From Synechococcus sp. NOUM97013 (GTDB taxonomy: Bacteria; Cyanobacteriota; Cyanobacteriia; PCC-6307; Cyanobiaceae), in the NCBI RefSeq assembly GCF_014279815.1, contig NZ_CP047941.1, positions 1,612,001 to 1,676,000 of the forward strand: DNA of 64,000 nt. The letters are read 5' to 3'. Positions 7,961-18,854 of the stretch are shown here, piece after piece. Positions within the stretch are counted from its first letter, which is position 1. Each line of letters opens with the position of its first letter. Both the position numbers and the translations under genes were made by a program. The notes below the pieces were generated by a model. That model saw only the letters and a list, made by a program, of their open reading frames with translations, was not told where the DNA came from and made no database searches.

Positions 7961-8072
7961 AACCCAGTCATTACATGGCTTCTGCAGCCCTGTGACCTAA
8001 GTCACACCAGAAAGTGAGCAGGATCATCGCTTGGATCGCTGATTGCGAAAATGATGTGCTCATCGAGAGGGG

Positions 8073-9299
8073 TTGACCCTCCACACCCTCAGCTCAATGA
8101 CTACAAACGGAGCCCTACAAAATGTGCTATCGACTGGGTATTGGAGCGATGCAGTCAAGAACCTATATGAAAATTACATGCTAGATGGCGAAACAGTGTC
8201 CATCTATTTTCAAGACGACTCGGAATACTACACAGATGAAGACATAAACTTCATGAAAAAAGTGATCAATGACATTGACAATTATATCGATTTAGATTTT
8301 GAGTTAACAAACGATTTCGCAACATCAGACATTGATATCTTTCTTGAAGACAGGACGTATCAAAACTATCTAGGCTTGGCGTCACTACAGCAAAGCTGGA
8401 TTAGCCTAGACATCCTCTGGGACACTAGCGAATCATACTATTCAAACTTAAATACTTTTACCCATGAGTTTATGCATGCATTGGGAATTGGTGAGCCTGG
8501 TTTTGACTTGCGATGGGATCAGGACGACACAGCAATGTCATACAACCCCGGACAATCGATTGAGTTCAGGACATCACCAAGCGACGCCGATCTTCAAGCG
8601 TTGCTGACAATATGGGGAAGCGAAGATGACAGCATGGGAACACAGGAAATACCTATATCAAGCACTTTGCTGCAGCCTTCGAGCAGTGGTGGTGGCAATC
8701 CAGGCTCCACTTCTACTGCAACAAACATTCTTTCTATAGAAAATACTACGGTCAATGGAAGAAGCTTCCTGAGTAATGGTGCCGAATCACTTGTCAATCA
8801 GTCGAGCATCAATCTCGGACTCTTAGGAGGTGATGACTTCCTTGAGGTTGTTGGTGGCTTCAACAATTTTGCCAATGGCAATAATGGAGCTGACAACATC
8901 AGCATCCGAGGTGGTCAAGGCCGTTACCTCGGCGGCGCTGACAACGACCGGCTTGAAGTCATCGGTGCAGATGCTGGTACTCAAGTCAACGGAAACAAAG
9001 GCCAAGACGTTGTCGCAGGCAGCGTTGATGGCGTCACTTATCGCGGGGGCTCTGAGAACGACATCCTGCAGGTCAGTGCTGGTACGGTCTGGGGCGATTT
9101 AGGGGCTGACACTTTCCAAGCCATTGCTGGTCAAGGAGTCGCACTCGTTCAGGACTACACCGCTGGCGAGGATGTCGTCCAAGGCATCGCTGGTGGCTCG
9201 TTTACGGCAACTGCTGATGGCCTCGTCTACGGGGTGGATAGCGATCAGATGTTGCTCTTTGCAGACATCACTGATGCATCTCAGGTGACGGTCGTTTGA
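8073..9299 (+). CDS. Metzincin-like RTX protein, probable type I-secreted protease homologue
   Basis: The roughly 400-residue protein joins a zinc-protease-like half to a calcium-binding RTX half. Near residue 130 lies HEFMHALGIGE, which matches HExxHxxGxx(H/D), with Glu where the third zinc ligand normally is His or Asp. A Met-turn (AMSYNP) follows about 25 residues later and then a DLQALLTIWG helix, as in serralysins. After a Ser/Gly/Pro linker come GGxDxL-type repeats (GGDDFLEV, GGADNDRLEV, GGSENDILQV). There is no N-terminal signal peptide, as expected for type I secretion. The start is TTG 8073 or ATG 8097. The first half is clearly more AT-rich than the repeats. Confidence 0.8.
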   Translation: MTLHTLSSMTTNGALQNVLSTGYWSDAVKNLYENYMLDGETVSIYFQDDSEYYTDEDINFMKKVINDIDNYIDLDFELTNDFATSDIDIFLEDRTYQNYLGLASLQQSWISLDILWDTSESYYSNLNTFTHEFMHALGIGEPGFDLRWDQDDTAMSYNPGQSIEFRTSPSDADLQALLTIWGSEDDSMGTQEIPISSTLLQPSSSGGGNPGSTSTATNILSIENTTVNGRSFLSNGAESLVNQSSINLGLLGGDDFLEVVGGFNNFANGNNGADNISIRGGQGRYLGGADNDRLEVIGADAGTQVNGNKGQDVVAGSVDGVTYRGGSENDILQVSAGTVWGDLGADTFQAIAGQGVALVQDYTAGEDVVQGIAGGSFTATADGLVYGVDSDQMLLFADITDASQVTVV

Positions 9300-9409
9300 T
9301 CCCACTCCCGTCGGGAAGCCTGATGCCCAGCGTCTGAAAGCCATACAAAACCCGCAAGGGAAAAGCAGGGGGCGTGGTTGTCGCTATCGATCTCCCGGCA
9401 GAACATTTA

Positions 9410-9433
9410 CCCCGTCGCAAGGCGGGGCTTTTT
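9410..9433 (+). terminator. Rho-independent terminator after the RTX gene
   Basis: Arms CCCCG (9410-9414) and CGGGG (9423-9427) flank an eight-base loop and are followed by CTTTTT. It lies about 110 bases downstream of the RTX protein stop. Confidence 0.75.
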
Positions 9434-9572
9434 CATAGCTGGCTTACCCGCTCAGCGAAACGGGAACGGAGCGGATGACGGGCTGAAACCAGGGGCTCCC
9501 GCTGTGCTCGAACGGTGGTCACTTGCCAAGCGACAACTCCATGAATAGAACGTCAGTACTAACAAAAAGGAA

Positions 9573-9866
9573 ATGAGCGTCGACCACTTCACTGGCGTGG
9601 CAGCACCCGACTCCGATTCCCCTGATCCCGTCTTCCTGAGTGTGCGGTCGGGTCAGCTCGTGATCGTCCAACACAACCACCTGACGGGAGAGTCACCAGA
9701 CAACGATTGGTGGATGGGGATGGTGGTGTTCTGCGAGGGAGGAGCACGAAAACCCGACGTGAATTCGGTCTTTCAGATCGCCGATGTCGATGACGGCACC
9801 ATTCGCTGGGTCAATGCCGACTTGGTCAGCCACATCCTTCACGGACTTGACGGGCTAATGGACTGA
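9573..9866 (+). CDS. DUF3104-type small protein
   Basis: This 97-residue protein is the second DUF3104 family member of the window. After a variable N-terminus it has SVRSGQLVIVQ, the hallmark NDWWMGMVVFCEGGAR, then FQIADVDDGTIRWVNADLV. The start ATG is preceded by a good AAAAAGGAA ribosome-binding site. Compared with the copy at 5713-5994 it has a longer N-terminus and keeps the EGGAR segment. Function unknown. Confidence 0.75.
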   Translation: MSVDHFTGVAAPDSDSPDPVFLSVRSGQLVIVQHNHLTGESPDNDWWMGMVVFCEGGARKPDVNSVFQIADVDDGTIRWVNADLVSHILHGLDGLMD

Positions 9867-9919
9867 GAACGATGACTTGATTGGGCAATGCAACGGAGGA
9901 CCCGAACGAGTGACTGTTA

Positions 9920-9956
9920 ATGCAATCCTTCAACCCTGTTGCAATCACTGACGAGC
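9920..9956 (+). repeat. Degenerate copy of the 5' part of the gene at 7685-7960
   Basis: Bases 9923-9956 match 7733-7766 at 30 of 34 positions. The copy starts with an ATG and reads MQSFNPVAITDE against QSINPVSIADE, and then the similarity is lost. It lies 53 bases after the DUF3104 stop. It is best read as the relic of a duplicated gene or a recombination footprint, and the last bases overlap the end of the minus-strand gene at 9945-10154. Confidence 0.5.
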
Positions 9957-10154
9957 AGCCGTCAGCACTGCCATGTACAAATCCTCATCAACTTCCCGGA
10001 TGTCGTACTCCGTTGGCATCGCAGCGTGGTGATGCTCATGCACCACGGTCCAGCACATCCGTTCAAGATCAGAAGGCGTCGGACCATACAGCTCGCGGAC
10101 ACGTGCCACCAATCGCAGCACCAGGCTCGGATCCACAGCGTTGACCTCTGACAT
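9945..10154 (-). CDS. Small hypothetical protein, 69 aa
   Basis: From ATG 10154 the reverse strand encodes 69 residues: a helical N-terminal half (LVLRLVARVRELYG), a His-rich centre (VHEHHHAAMP), and an acidic helical end (REVDEDLYMAVLTAARQ). The His cluster could bind metal, but no family is recognised. The 3' end overlaps the degenerate repeat at 9920-9956. clpB starts divergently 140 bases away. Confidence 0.55.
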   Translation of the reverse strand: MSEVNAVDPSLVLRLVARVRELYGPTPSDLERMCWTVVHEHHHAAMPTEYDIREVDEDLYMAVLTAARQ

Positions 10155-10294
10155 CACCTTTCAGCGTGTGCGGTGGACCCTACAGATCCTGACCGGTTGA
10201 CCGCATCAGGGGGGAGGCCGAACCCGTTGGGATCGGTCCTCCGGACCTCATGAGCTGGAATCACCCATACGGTTGTCTCAGCACCAACGGAACC

Positions 10295-12910
<2,616 letters not shown>

Positions 12911-12925
12911 TCGCCGACGTTGCCG

Positions 12926-13432
12926 TCATGGCTGCGAAGCAGAAAACCAATCCGGCACAGCTTCGTAACAGGCGCCATTGGCCCGGTTCTCCCGGGCCTC
13001 CACCTTCCAGCAGCAAGAGCGACCACCGTCTCGCTCCTTCAACAGGAGGTTGGCCCAGCCCCACACCAACTGGGCTGTGGCTTCCATCCCCACGTTGTCC
13101 ATCACCCGCAAATCCAAAGCACCCTGCGCATGCAGCGCCTGCCACTGCTCCATCAGCGGATCGTCAGCATTCACAAGGAACGTGTGATCAAACTGCTCGC
13201 GCAACTGTTTTTCCAGAGGCCTGAGGCTGGAGAAATCCACCACGAAACCGCAGGCATCCAACCCAGTGGCGGCAAACCAGAACGTGAAACTGCGGCTGTA
13301 GCCATGCACGAAGCGGCAATGGCCAGGGTGCTGCCACTGCCGGTGACAACACGGATAGCCCTCAAACTGCTTGCTGCAAGTGAACGGAACCGGCGGCTCC
13401 GAACGCTGGACGGTTGTCGAATGACTGATCAA
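12926..13432 (-). CDS. 6-carboxytetrahydropterin synthase (QueD)-like protein
   Basis: The 168-residue protein belongs to the QueD/PTPS tunnelling fold family. Seen features are: CCHRQW with the first metal His near residue 30; a CRFVHGY segment where QueD enzymes have C-x3-H-G-H; the DFSSLRPLEKQL and DHTFLV segments; and a C-terminal VEARENRANGA with the pterin-binding Glu. The second His of HGH is replaced by Tyr, so the zinc site is altered. The start is a TTG without a good ribosome site. It lies convergent with clpB, 15 bases away. It could act in queuosine or pterin metabolism, but the exact reaction is uncertain. Confidence 0.75.
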   Translation of the reverse strand: MISHSTTVQRSEPPVPFTCSKQFEGYPCCHRQWQHPGHCRFVHGYSRSFTFWFAATGLDACGFVVDFSSLRPLEKQLREQFDHTFLVNADDPLMEQWQALHAQGALDLRVMDNVGMEATAQLVWGWANLLLKERDGGRSCCWKVEARENRANGACYEAVPDWFSASQP

Positions 13433-13522
13433 GGTCGAACTTTGGCTGCATCCAACGCAGCTCCCTTAATCCACCATGGCAAAGCCTTGCACCATGGCGG
13501 AACCTTGCGCAGAGAAATAAAG

Positions 13523-13663
13523 TCAGCGGGATTGCGCTGATGCAGCCTGATCGTTGCGCTGCTCCCTCAGGAAACGACGCCGCTGAGGAGACTCCAAGCC
13601 CGTGATTTCATTCGGGGCCTTCTCTGGTCGTGAATGTTGACGTTTGGGGGTGTTACACACCAT
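13523..13663 (-). CDS. Small basic protein, 46 aa
   Basis: Within the 450-base gap between the QueD-like gene and hisIE, the reverse strand holds a 46-codon frame from ATG 13663 to TGA 13523-13525. It is highly basic, with RQHSRPEKAPNE and then a SPQRRRFLREQR run. That resembles the RNA-binding tails of small ribosomal or regulatory proteins, but I cannot match it to any. No clear ribosome site precedes it. The remaining gap (13664-13882) is AT-rich and presumably holds the hisIE promoter, though I see no defined element. Confidence 0.35.
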   Translation of the reverse strand: MVCNTPKRQHSRPEKAPNEITGLESPQRRRFLREQRNDQAASAQSR

Positions 13664-13882
13664 CAGGGAAGGATGCATTCCTCGTCGGCTCATTGCGGTC
13701 GTTGATATCGAAGAGTCCCGCGGACATCAATCCGCGAATTACAAATATTGTGAGTGTGGGAATTGAATTGATTTGTCGTCAGATTGACCGTTGACGCAAG
13801 TCAGCCCACCTCAAGGAACAACGACCTCTGAACCGTGCTGCGCGAAGATCGACGCAATCTCCTCTGCGTGCGCGACGGCTTG

Positions 13883-14551
13883 ATGCAGTCCCCCACTCCA
13901 GCTTTCATCGATCAGCTCCGCTTCAACGAAGCCGGCCTGATTCCCGCGATCGCTCAGGACTGGCTTGACGGTGCCGTGCTGATGGTGGCCTGGATGAATC
14001 GCGAGGCGTTGGAACACACCCTGCGCAGCGAAGAAGTCCACTACTGGAGTCGGTCGCGACAAGAGCTCTGGCACAAGGGGGCCACCAGCGGCCACACCCA
14101 GAAGCTGCGCGGCATCCGTTACGACTGCGATGCCGATGTCCTGCTGCTCACCATCGAACAGACTGGGGATGTGGCTTGTCATACCGGTGCACGCAGCTGC
14201 TTCTTCGAGGAAGAGGACCAGCGCAGCGAAGGCGGCGAACACGCCCTGCCTCCCCCCGCGGATGCCTGCACCGAGCTGATGCGGGTGATTGAAGGCCGAC
14301 GCGACGCGCCTGAGGAAGGGAGCTACACCAACAAGCTGCTTGAGGGTGGCGACAACCGCATTCTCAAGAAGATCGGCGAAGAGAGCGCTGAGTTCGTGAT
14401 GGCCTGCAAAGACAACGATGCCGATGAAATTGCCGGTGAAGCCGCCGACATCCTGTTCCACATGCAGGTCGCACTCGCCCATCACGGGGTGAGCTGGAGG
14501 CAAGTGCAAACGGTGCTGGCGGCCCGTCGGGGCGCGCCGCGGCGTCACTGA
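13883..14551 (+). CDS. hisIE: Bifunctional phosphoribosyl-AMP cyclohydrolase / phosphoribosyl-ATP pyrophosphatase
   Basis: This fusion enzyme does steps two and three of histidine synthesis. From ATG 13883 it has 222 residues. The HisI half (to about 130) shows [12 protein letters not shown], the [18 protein letters not shown] block, and the zinc residues in DCDADVLLL and CHTGARSC. The HisE half has [18 protein letters not shown] and an acidic [12 protein letters not shown] helix. The longer frame starting at 13835 adds an unconserved leader. hisG is encoded elsewhere in the window (58633-59286), so the pathway is scattered, as usual in cyanobacteria. Confidence 0.95.
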   Translation: MQSPTPAFIDQLRFNEAGLIPAIAQDWLDGAVLMVAWMNREALEHTLRSEEVHYWSRSRQELWHKGATSGHTQKLRGIRYDCDADVLLLTIEQTGDVACHTGARSCFFEEEDQRSEGGEHALPPPADACTELMRVIEGRRDAPEEGSYTNKLLEGGDNRILKKIGEESAEFVMACKDNDADEIAGEAADILFHMQVALAHHGVSWRQVQTVLAARRGAPRRH

Positions 14552-14628
14552 AGCCGCGAAACGCCGTGGATCGAGTTCAACAACAGACCTTGGTATGAAA
14601 AATTGGGCCGTTGGAATCCGAGAGCAGC

Positions 14629-16197
14629 ATGAGCCAGCGACTCACAGCCTTCAGCGGTGGTGGATGGAACAGCTTGAGTGCGCTCTATGGAATGACAGCA
14701 GGAGCGCTTGACGCTCTTGAAGAGAAAGGGGGAACACGAGATCTCACCAGCCTGTTTGACGATGTGGATGTGATCTCCGCCAATTCAGGCGGCACCTGGG
14801 CTCTAACGACATTGGCAAGCTCCAATGCCATCAACGATGCTTTGAAGACACGCGCAGGAAGCGATGCGGTCACAGGCTCCGGCTATCTCGGCCAGGTGAG
14901 AAAGGCATTCGAACAACTGCCCCGTTTTGGGGAGTTCGACGGTGCGCTCAGTTATCTCAACTATCTGATGTCAGCAGAGGGGGGATACAACTACAACTGG
15001 CAACCACTGGTTGAGGATCTCACCTACAGACCGGCGCCTGACACACCCAATGGCCCGTTCATCTCCGACCAAGTCTTGAACTGGACGGAAGGAAAACCAC
15101 TGGTTTTTGCCACCGGCTTGAGCGCCGCCAAAGCTGATGGACGCCTGCTACCTCCACAACCACTCGTGGTGGCACAGAACCAACAAGCACTGCTATTCGT
15201 CAATGACGTGGAGGCTGTTGCCCGGTCCAACAACATCCCTGAGCAAGCGCAGCTTATTCCTCTCTCACTGGAGCTGAACAGCAACAGTGCGCCCGGATCG
15301 ATCTTTCGAATTCCGGGTAGCAACCAAGCAGGCATCGACTATCAATCGTCAGCTGGGTTGATCAGAACCACCACACCCATCAGATCATCAGGGGATGCCA
15401 GCAAACTGCCCTTGACATTCCCATCTGTGATGTCATCAGCAGCGCTGTCACCGCTGGGGAATTCAGTACCGGGGCAAGATGCTGGCAACCTTGCCCCCCT
15501 TGTCGGCATGGCCAGGGGGACAATTCTCAGCTATCCGAGCACCCTTGAACTGAACAACGAACAAGAAGCCCACGCCAGCGCTTTGCAACGAGGTTTGATT
15601 CGATCAATGGATGGCGGCTTCATCGACAATTCATCCGTGGCTTACGGCCTCTCAACACTGCAAAACGATCAAGGCCTGAACGACAACTTCAAGATTTCAT
15701 CCTTCATCAGTAAGGCAGAATCCCCCGACGAAAACTGGAGCGATGTGCAGCTCAACAACGGTGAATCAATCAAGCTGCCCTTCGATGTCACCATGCTCTT
15801 TGGCATTGGCTTAGATGGTGAACCACTGCCAGACAGCGACAGCTATATCAAACAAGATTTATTTCCACCCATTATGCAACCCAATGCGGTTTTATTTGAG
15901 GCAGATGCGCTCACTGGATTGGCATCAAGCCCAGACTGGAGCTACCAACTCGATGGAACCGAATGGGAACTTCAGCGATGGTCGATTGATGTCACCACAA
16001 CAGAGAACAAAACATTTGATATTCCAGCGGGCATTGAAGGAGAAATCAGCTTCTTCATTCTCAGCAATCCCGCTTCCGACTCGATGGCCTTCAACAGCGA
16101 TGTCCTCGACCAGTACGATCAAAATTACAATAATTACAGGGATGCGCTGAACACCGCCGAAGGATCAAGACTGATTGAAGAGGCATTCAATTTTTAA
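14629..16197 (+). CDS. cPLA2/patatin-like lipid acyl hydrolase, copy 1
   Basis: The 522-residue protein carries the hallmarks of the cytosolic phospholipase A2/patatin fold. An SGGGWNSLSA oxyanion loop lies at residues 9-18. The nucleophile elbow ANSGGTW has Ser53, comparable to G-L-S-G-S-T-W of cPLA2. A DGGFIDN segment near residue 330 supplies the partner Asp. There is no signal peptide or membrane segment. The start is ATG 14629 rather than the in-frame start at 14611. A paralogue follows directly at 16388 with the same architecture. It is likely a lipid acyl hydrolase; substrate and cellular role are unknown, and no CBASS-type signalling enzyme is adjacent. Confidence 0.7.
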   Translation: MSQRLTAFSGGGWNSLSALYGMTAGALDALEEKGGTRDLTSLFDDVDVISANSGGTWALTTLASSNAINDALKTRAGSDAVTGSGYLGQVRKAFEQLPRFGEFDGALSYLNYLMSAEGGYNYNWQPLVEDLTYRPAPDTPNGPFISDQVLNWTEGKPLVFATGLSAAKADGRLLPPQPLVVAQNQQALLFVNDVEAVARSNNIPEQAQLIPLSLELNSNSAPGSIFRIPGSNQAGIDYQSSAGLIRTTTPIRSSGDASKLPLTFPSVMSSAALSPLGNSVPGQDAGNLAPLVGMARGTILSYPSTLELNNEQEAHASALQRGLIRSMDGGFIDNSSVAYGLSTLQNDQGLNDNFKISSFISKAESPDENWSDVQLNNGESIKLPFDVTMLFGIGLDGEPLPDSDSYIKQDLFPPIMQPNAVLFEADALTGLASSPDWSYQLDGTEWELQRWSIDVTTTENKTFDIPAGIEGEISFFILSNPASDSMAFNSDVLDQYDQNYNNYRDALNTAEGSRLIEEAFNF

Positions 16198-16387
16198 CCA
16201 ATTGATCACGCCCAAAACCACATAACAACACTCCAGCCCACGACCATCAACAAGACGACGATTCAATCATCAATAGGAATCTGGCGAACAACATTAATCC
16301 AAGCTTTGCCAAGGCGTCTAGGAATCAACACCAATGCTCTGCAGCACAGTTCAGATGGGCTAAAGAAATACGACTTGCAGAAAGGAA

Positions 16388-17968
16388 ATGAGTCAAAAAC
16401 TCGTTGCTTTCAGTGGTGGTGGTTGGAACAGCCTCAGCGCGCTTTACGGGATGACAGCCGGGGCTCTCGACGCGCTTGAGCAACGAGGCGAAACTCGAGA
16501 CCTCAGCAACCTGTTTGCCAACACCGATGCAATCGCAGCCAATTCCGGTGGCACCTGGGCTCTGACCACTCTGGCAAGCTCGACCGCGATCAATACAGCA
16601 CTTCAATCAAAGTCGGGCACCGATGCCATCACAAACTCAGGATTTCTTGGGCAAGTCCGAGAGGCTTTCGAAAGGCTTCCTCAGTTCGGGCAAAGAAGCG
16701 TTGAACCGTTCATGTTACCTTTACTTTCAGACAAAAATGGGATCGATTTCAATTGGGAGAGATTAGTCAAAAAGCTTGTTTATGCACCAGCGGGTGACAT
16801 ACCAGATGGTCAATTCAAACCAGGAAGTCTGACGCGTTGGGCACAAAACAAGCACCTCATCTTCGCGACTGGTCTGAGCGCCATTCGAGCTAGAAATATT
16901 TTCGACAGGGCTTTGCCACCACAACCCATGATCGCCGCCAGAAGCGGCCTGTTCTCCCCACTCAACAAGATTGAATCAGCAGCTCGCGCCAACAACATCC
17001 CCAACGACGCGCAGGTTATTCCATTGTCGATTGAACTCAACAACAATGCAGGAACAAATTCACTATTTCGAGTAACAGGAGCAGGAACAAATGATGTCAG
17101 AATTGATTATAACTCTGTTCGCGGTTTTCAGCGTTCAAGCACACGAATCCCTAGCAAGGGCGATGCGAGTCAACTTCCCCTGACAAGCCCTTCTGTCTAC
17201 TCGTCTGCAGCTTTTGCAATCGGATTAAACGCACTGACCACACGCAACACTGACAAACTCGCACCCATGGTTAGCCTCACACCACAAGGCCTAACCAATT
17301 ATCCGAAAGCACCGCAAACGATAAGCGAAAGAGCTGGACACAGCACTGCCAAAGAACGAGGATTAGCTCGCACCTTGGATGGCTTGTTCATTGACAACAC
17401 AGCCATTAGCTATGGCCTCTCAGCCTTGCAAAGCGATTCAGGCCTGGAGAATAATTTTCAAATCTCCGCATTCATCAACACTACAAACCAACTGTCAGAC
17501 TGGGTCAATATCACTCTCAACGATGATGGAATTCTAAAACTTCCTTACGACATCACCATGCTGTTTGGATTCGATCAAGACGGCAACCCACTCCCCACCA
17601 ACGACGGCTACCCAATCCCCAGTCTCCCTTTCACATTCACGCAACCGAATGCGGTTGTTTTCAATAGTGACGCTCTCACTGGGATTCCAGCTGATCCCAA
17701 CTGGAGCTTCGAACCAAGCGACAGCAACGTGAGACTTGAGCAACGCACGATCAAGGTCACAACGCGCGACAACGAAACATTCGGCATTCCAGGCGAAATA
17801 AATGGCACTCTAAATCTATTCATCTTTAGCAATCCGTCTTCCGATCCGATTGCTTACAACGGCAATATCCTAAATCAATACGACACAAACTTCAACAGCT
17901 TTCGCCAAGCCTTAAACAGCCCAGAGGGAGACTCGCTCATCGCCGATTCTTTTGCCTTCAATTACTAG
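16388..17968 (+). CDS. cPLA2/patatin-like lipid acyl hydrolase, copy 2
   Basis: This 526-residue paralogue keeps the SGGGWNSLSA loop and the ANSGGTW nucleophile elbow at the same positions. In the Asp segment it reads DGLFIDN instead of DGGFIDN. The N-terminal 100 residues and the C-terminal FSNPxSD...NQYD end are most alike between the two. The start has a good AAAGGAA ribosome site. The gene is visibly more AT-rich than copy 1, so the copies either diverged long ago or came from different sources. It is separated from copy 1 by 190 bases with no apparent feature. Confidence 0.7.
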   Translation: MSQKLVAFSGGGWNSLSALYGMTAGALDALEQRGETRDLSNLFANTDAIAANSGGTWALTTLASSTAINTALQSKSGTDAITNSGFLGQVREAFERLPQFGQRSVEPFMLPLLSDKNGIDFNWERLVKKLVYAPAGDIPDGQFKPGSLTRWAQNKHLIFATGLSAIRARNIFDRALPPQPMIAARSGLFSPLNKIESAARANNIPNDAQVIPLSIELNNNAGTNSLFRVTGAGTNDVRIDYNSVRGFQRSSTRIPSKGDASQLPLTSPSVYSSAAFAIGLNALTTRNTDKLAPMVSLTPQGLTNYPKAPQTISERAGHSTAKERGLARTLDGLFIDNTAISYGLSALQSDSGLENNFQISAFINTTNQLSDWVNITLNDDGILKLPYDITMLFGFDQDGNPLPTNDGYPIPSLPFTFTQPNAVVFNSDALTGIPADPNWSFEPSDSNVRLEQRTIKVTTRDNETFGIPGEINGTLNLFIFSNPSSDPIAYNGNILNQYDTNFNSFRQALNSPEGDSLIADSFAFNY

Positions 17969-18013
17969 CAACGACAAATAATTTCTCCAAACAATCATCA
18001 CAGTGCCTGGGCA

Positions 18014-18697
18014 TCAAGGGGTGCATGGCGTGTCGGAATTGATCACCACTTCGTCACCCAACTGCACCGTTTCAAGCAGCTCGGCCATCACAGCCTTGTT
18101 CACATTGATGCAACCACCAGTGATGGCTTGTCCCACGCGCGAGTCATCGTTGGTTCCGTGGATCGCAAAGCTGTACCAGCGGAATTGACCGTCGTATGTG
18201 TTGAAGCGAAAAGGCTGAGGAGTGGCAGGAACGGGAGCAAGGCTGATGTAACCGACGCCGTACTCACCGGTTTCACCATCACCCTTGAAATCAATCGCAC
18301 TCATATTGCGGAAGAGGTTCTCGCGCAGGTAGGCCTCACTCTTTCCAGATAACTTGACGAGATCAGGGTCCATGGCAAAGCGATCAGCGCTGAGAATCGC
18401 ATTCACCCTGAACGTTCCCAACGGAGTCCAGCCTTCCTCAAAGCGCGTTCCTGCACAGGCGATGCCGTTGCGACCGAAGCCCACTTGGAAGCGCTTCGGC
18501 TCAGCCCCAGTCATTTCTTCACCGGTGCTGGCTGCAGGATCAGCACCATCGAGCTGAATACGAATCGCCTCAGCCGAATTTCCGTCAGCGGATGGAGCGG
18601 AACCAGACCCGGCGCAGCTGGTCACAATCCCCGCAAAAGCTGCAAATGTCAGTGCTCGCAGAACGGTGCTGTATTGCAACCTGTTTGCGATCTTCAC
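18014..18697 (-). CDS. L,D-transpeptidase (YkuD) family lipoprotein
   Basis: The 227-residue protein has a signal sequence ending in a lipobox-like TSCAG near residue 28, so it is probably lipid-anchored on the periplasmic side. The catalytic YkuD motif is near the end: AIHGT, 14 residues, then GGCINV with the nucleophile Cys. Such enzymes make 3-3 cross-links in peptidoglycan or attach proteins to it. A D-E-V-V-I segment after the Cys closes the domain, as expected. It converges with the phospholipase-like pair. No LysM or other wall-binding domain is present. Confidence 0.85.
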   Translation of the reverse strand: MKIANRLQYSTVLRALTFAAFAGIVTSCAGSGSAPSADGNSAEAIRIQLDGADPAASTGEEMTGAEPKRFQVGFGRNGIACAGTRFEEGWTPLGTFRVNAILSADRFAMDPDLVKLSGKSEAYLRENLFRNMSAIDFKGDGETGEYGVGYISLAPVPATPQPFRFNTYDGQFRWYSFAIHGTNDDSRVGQAITGGCINVNKAVMAELLETVQLGDEVVINSDTPCTP

Positions 18698-18854
18698 GGT
18701 CTACCTTCAATCACTACAGCAACGCTAGCGAGGATGGAACTACCGGCTCGAATCCAGAACGAATCGACGAATAAAAACATAAATTGACCATGCAAAACAC
18801 TTAGGCTTATCCCTTACCCCAAGTGTTTCGAACAACTTTGTCAACACGAATGAA

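Noticed and set aside
13811..14548. Reverse 245-codon frame over hisIE
   Set aside because: Mirror of the hisIE coding pattern; hisIE motifs are complete.
14629..17968. CBASS-type defence island built on the phospholipase-like genes
   Set aside because: No cyclic-nucleotide synthase, Cap-type or other defence gene is adjacent.
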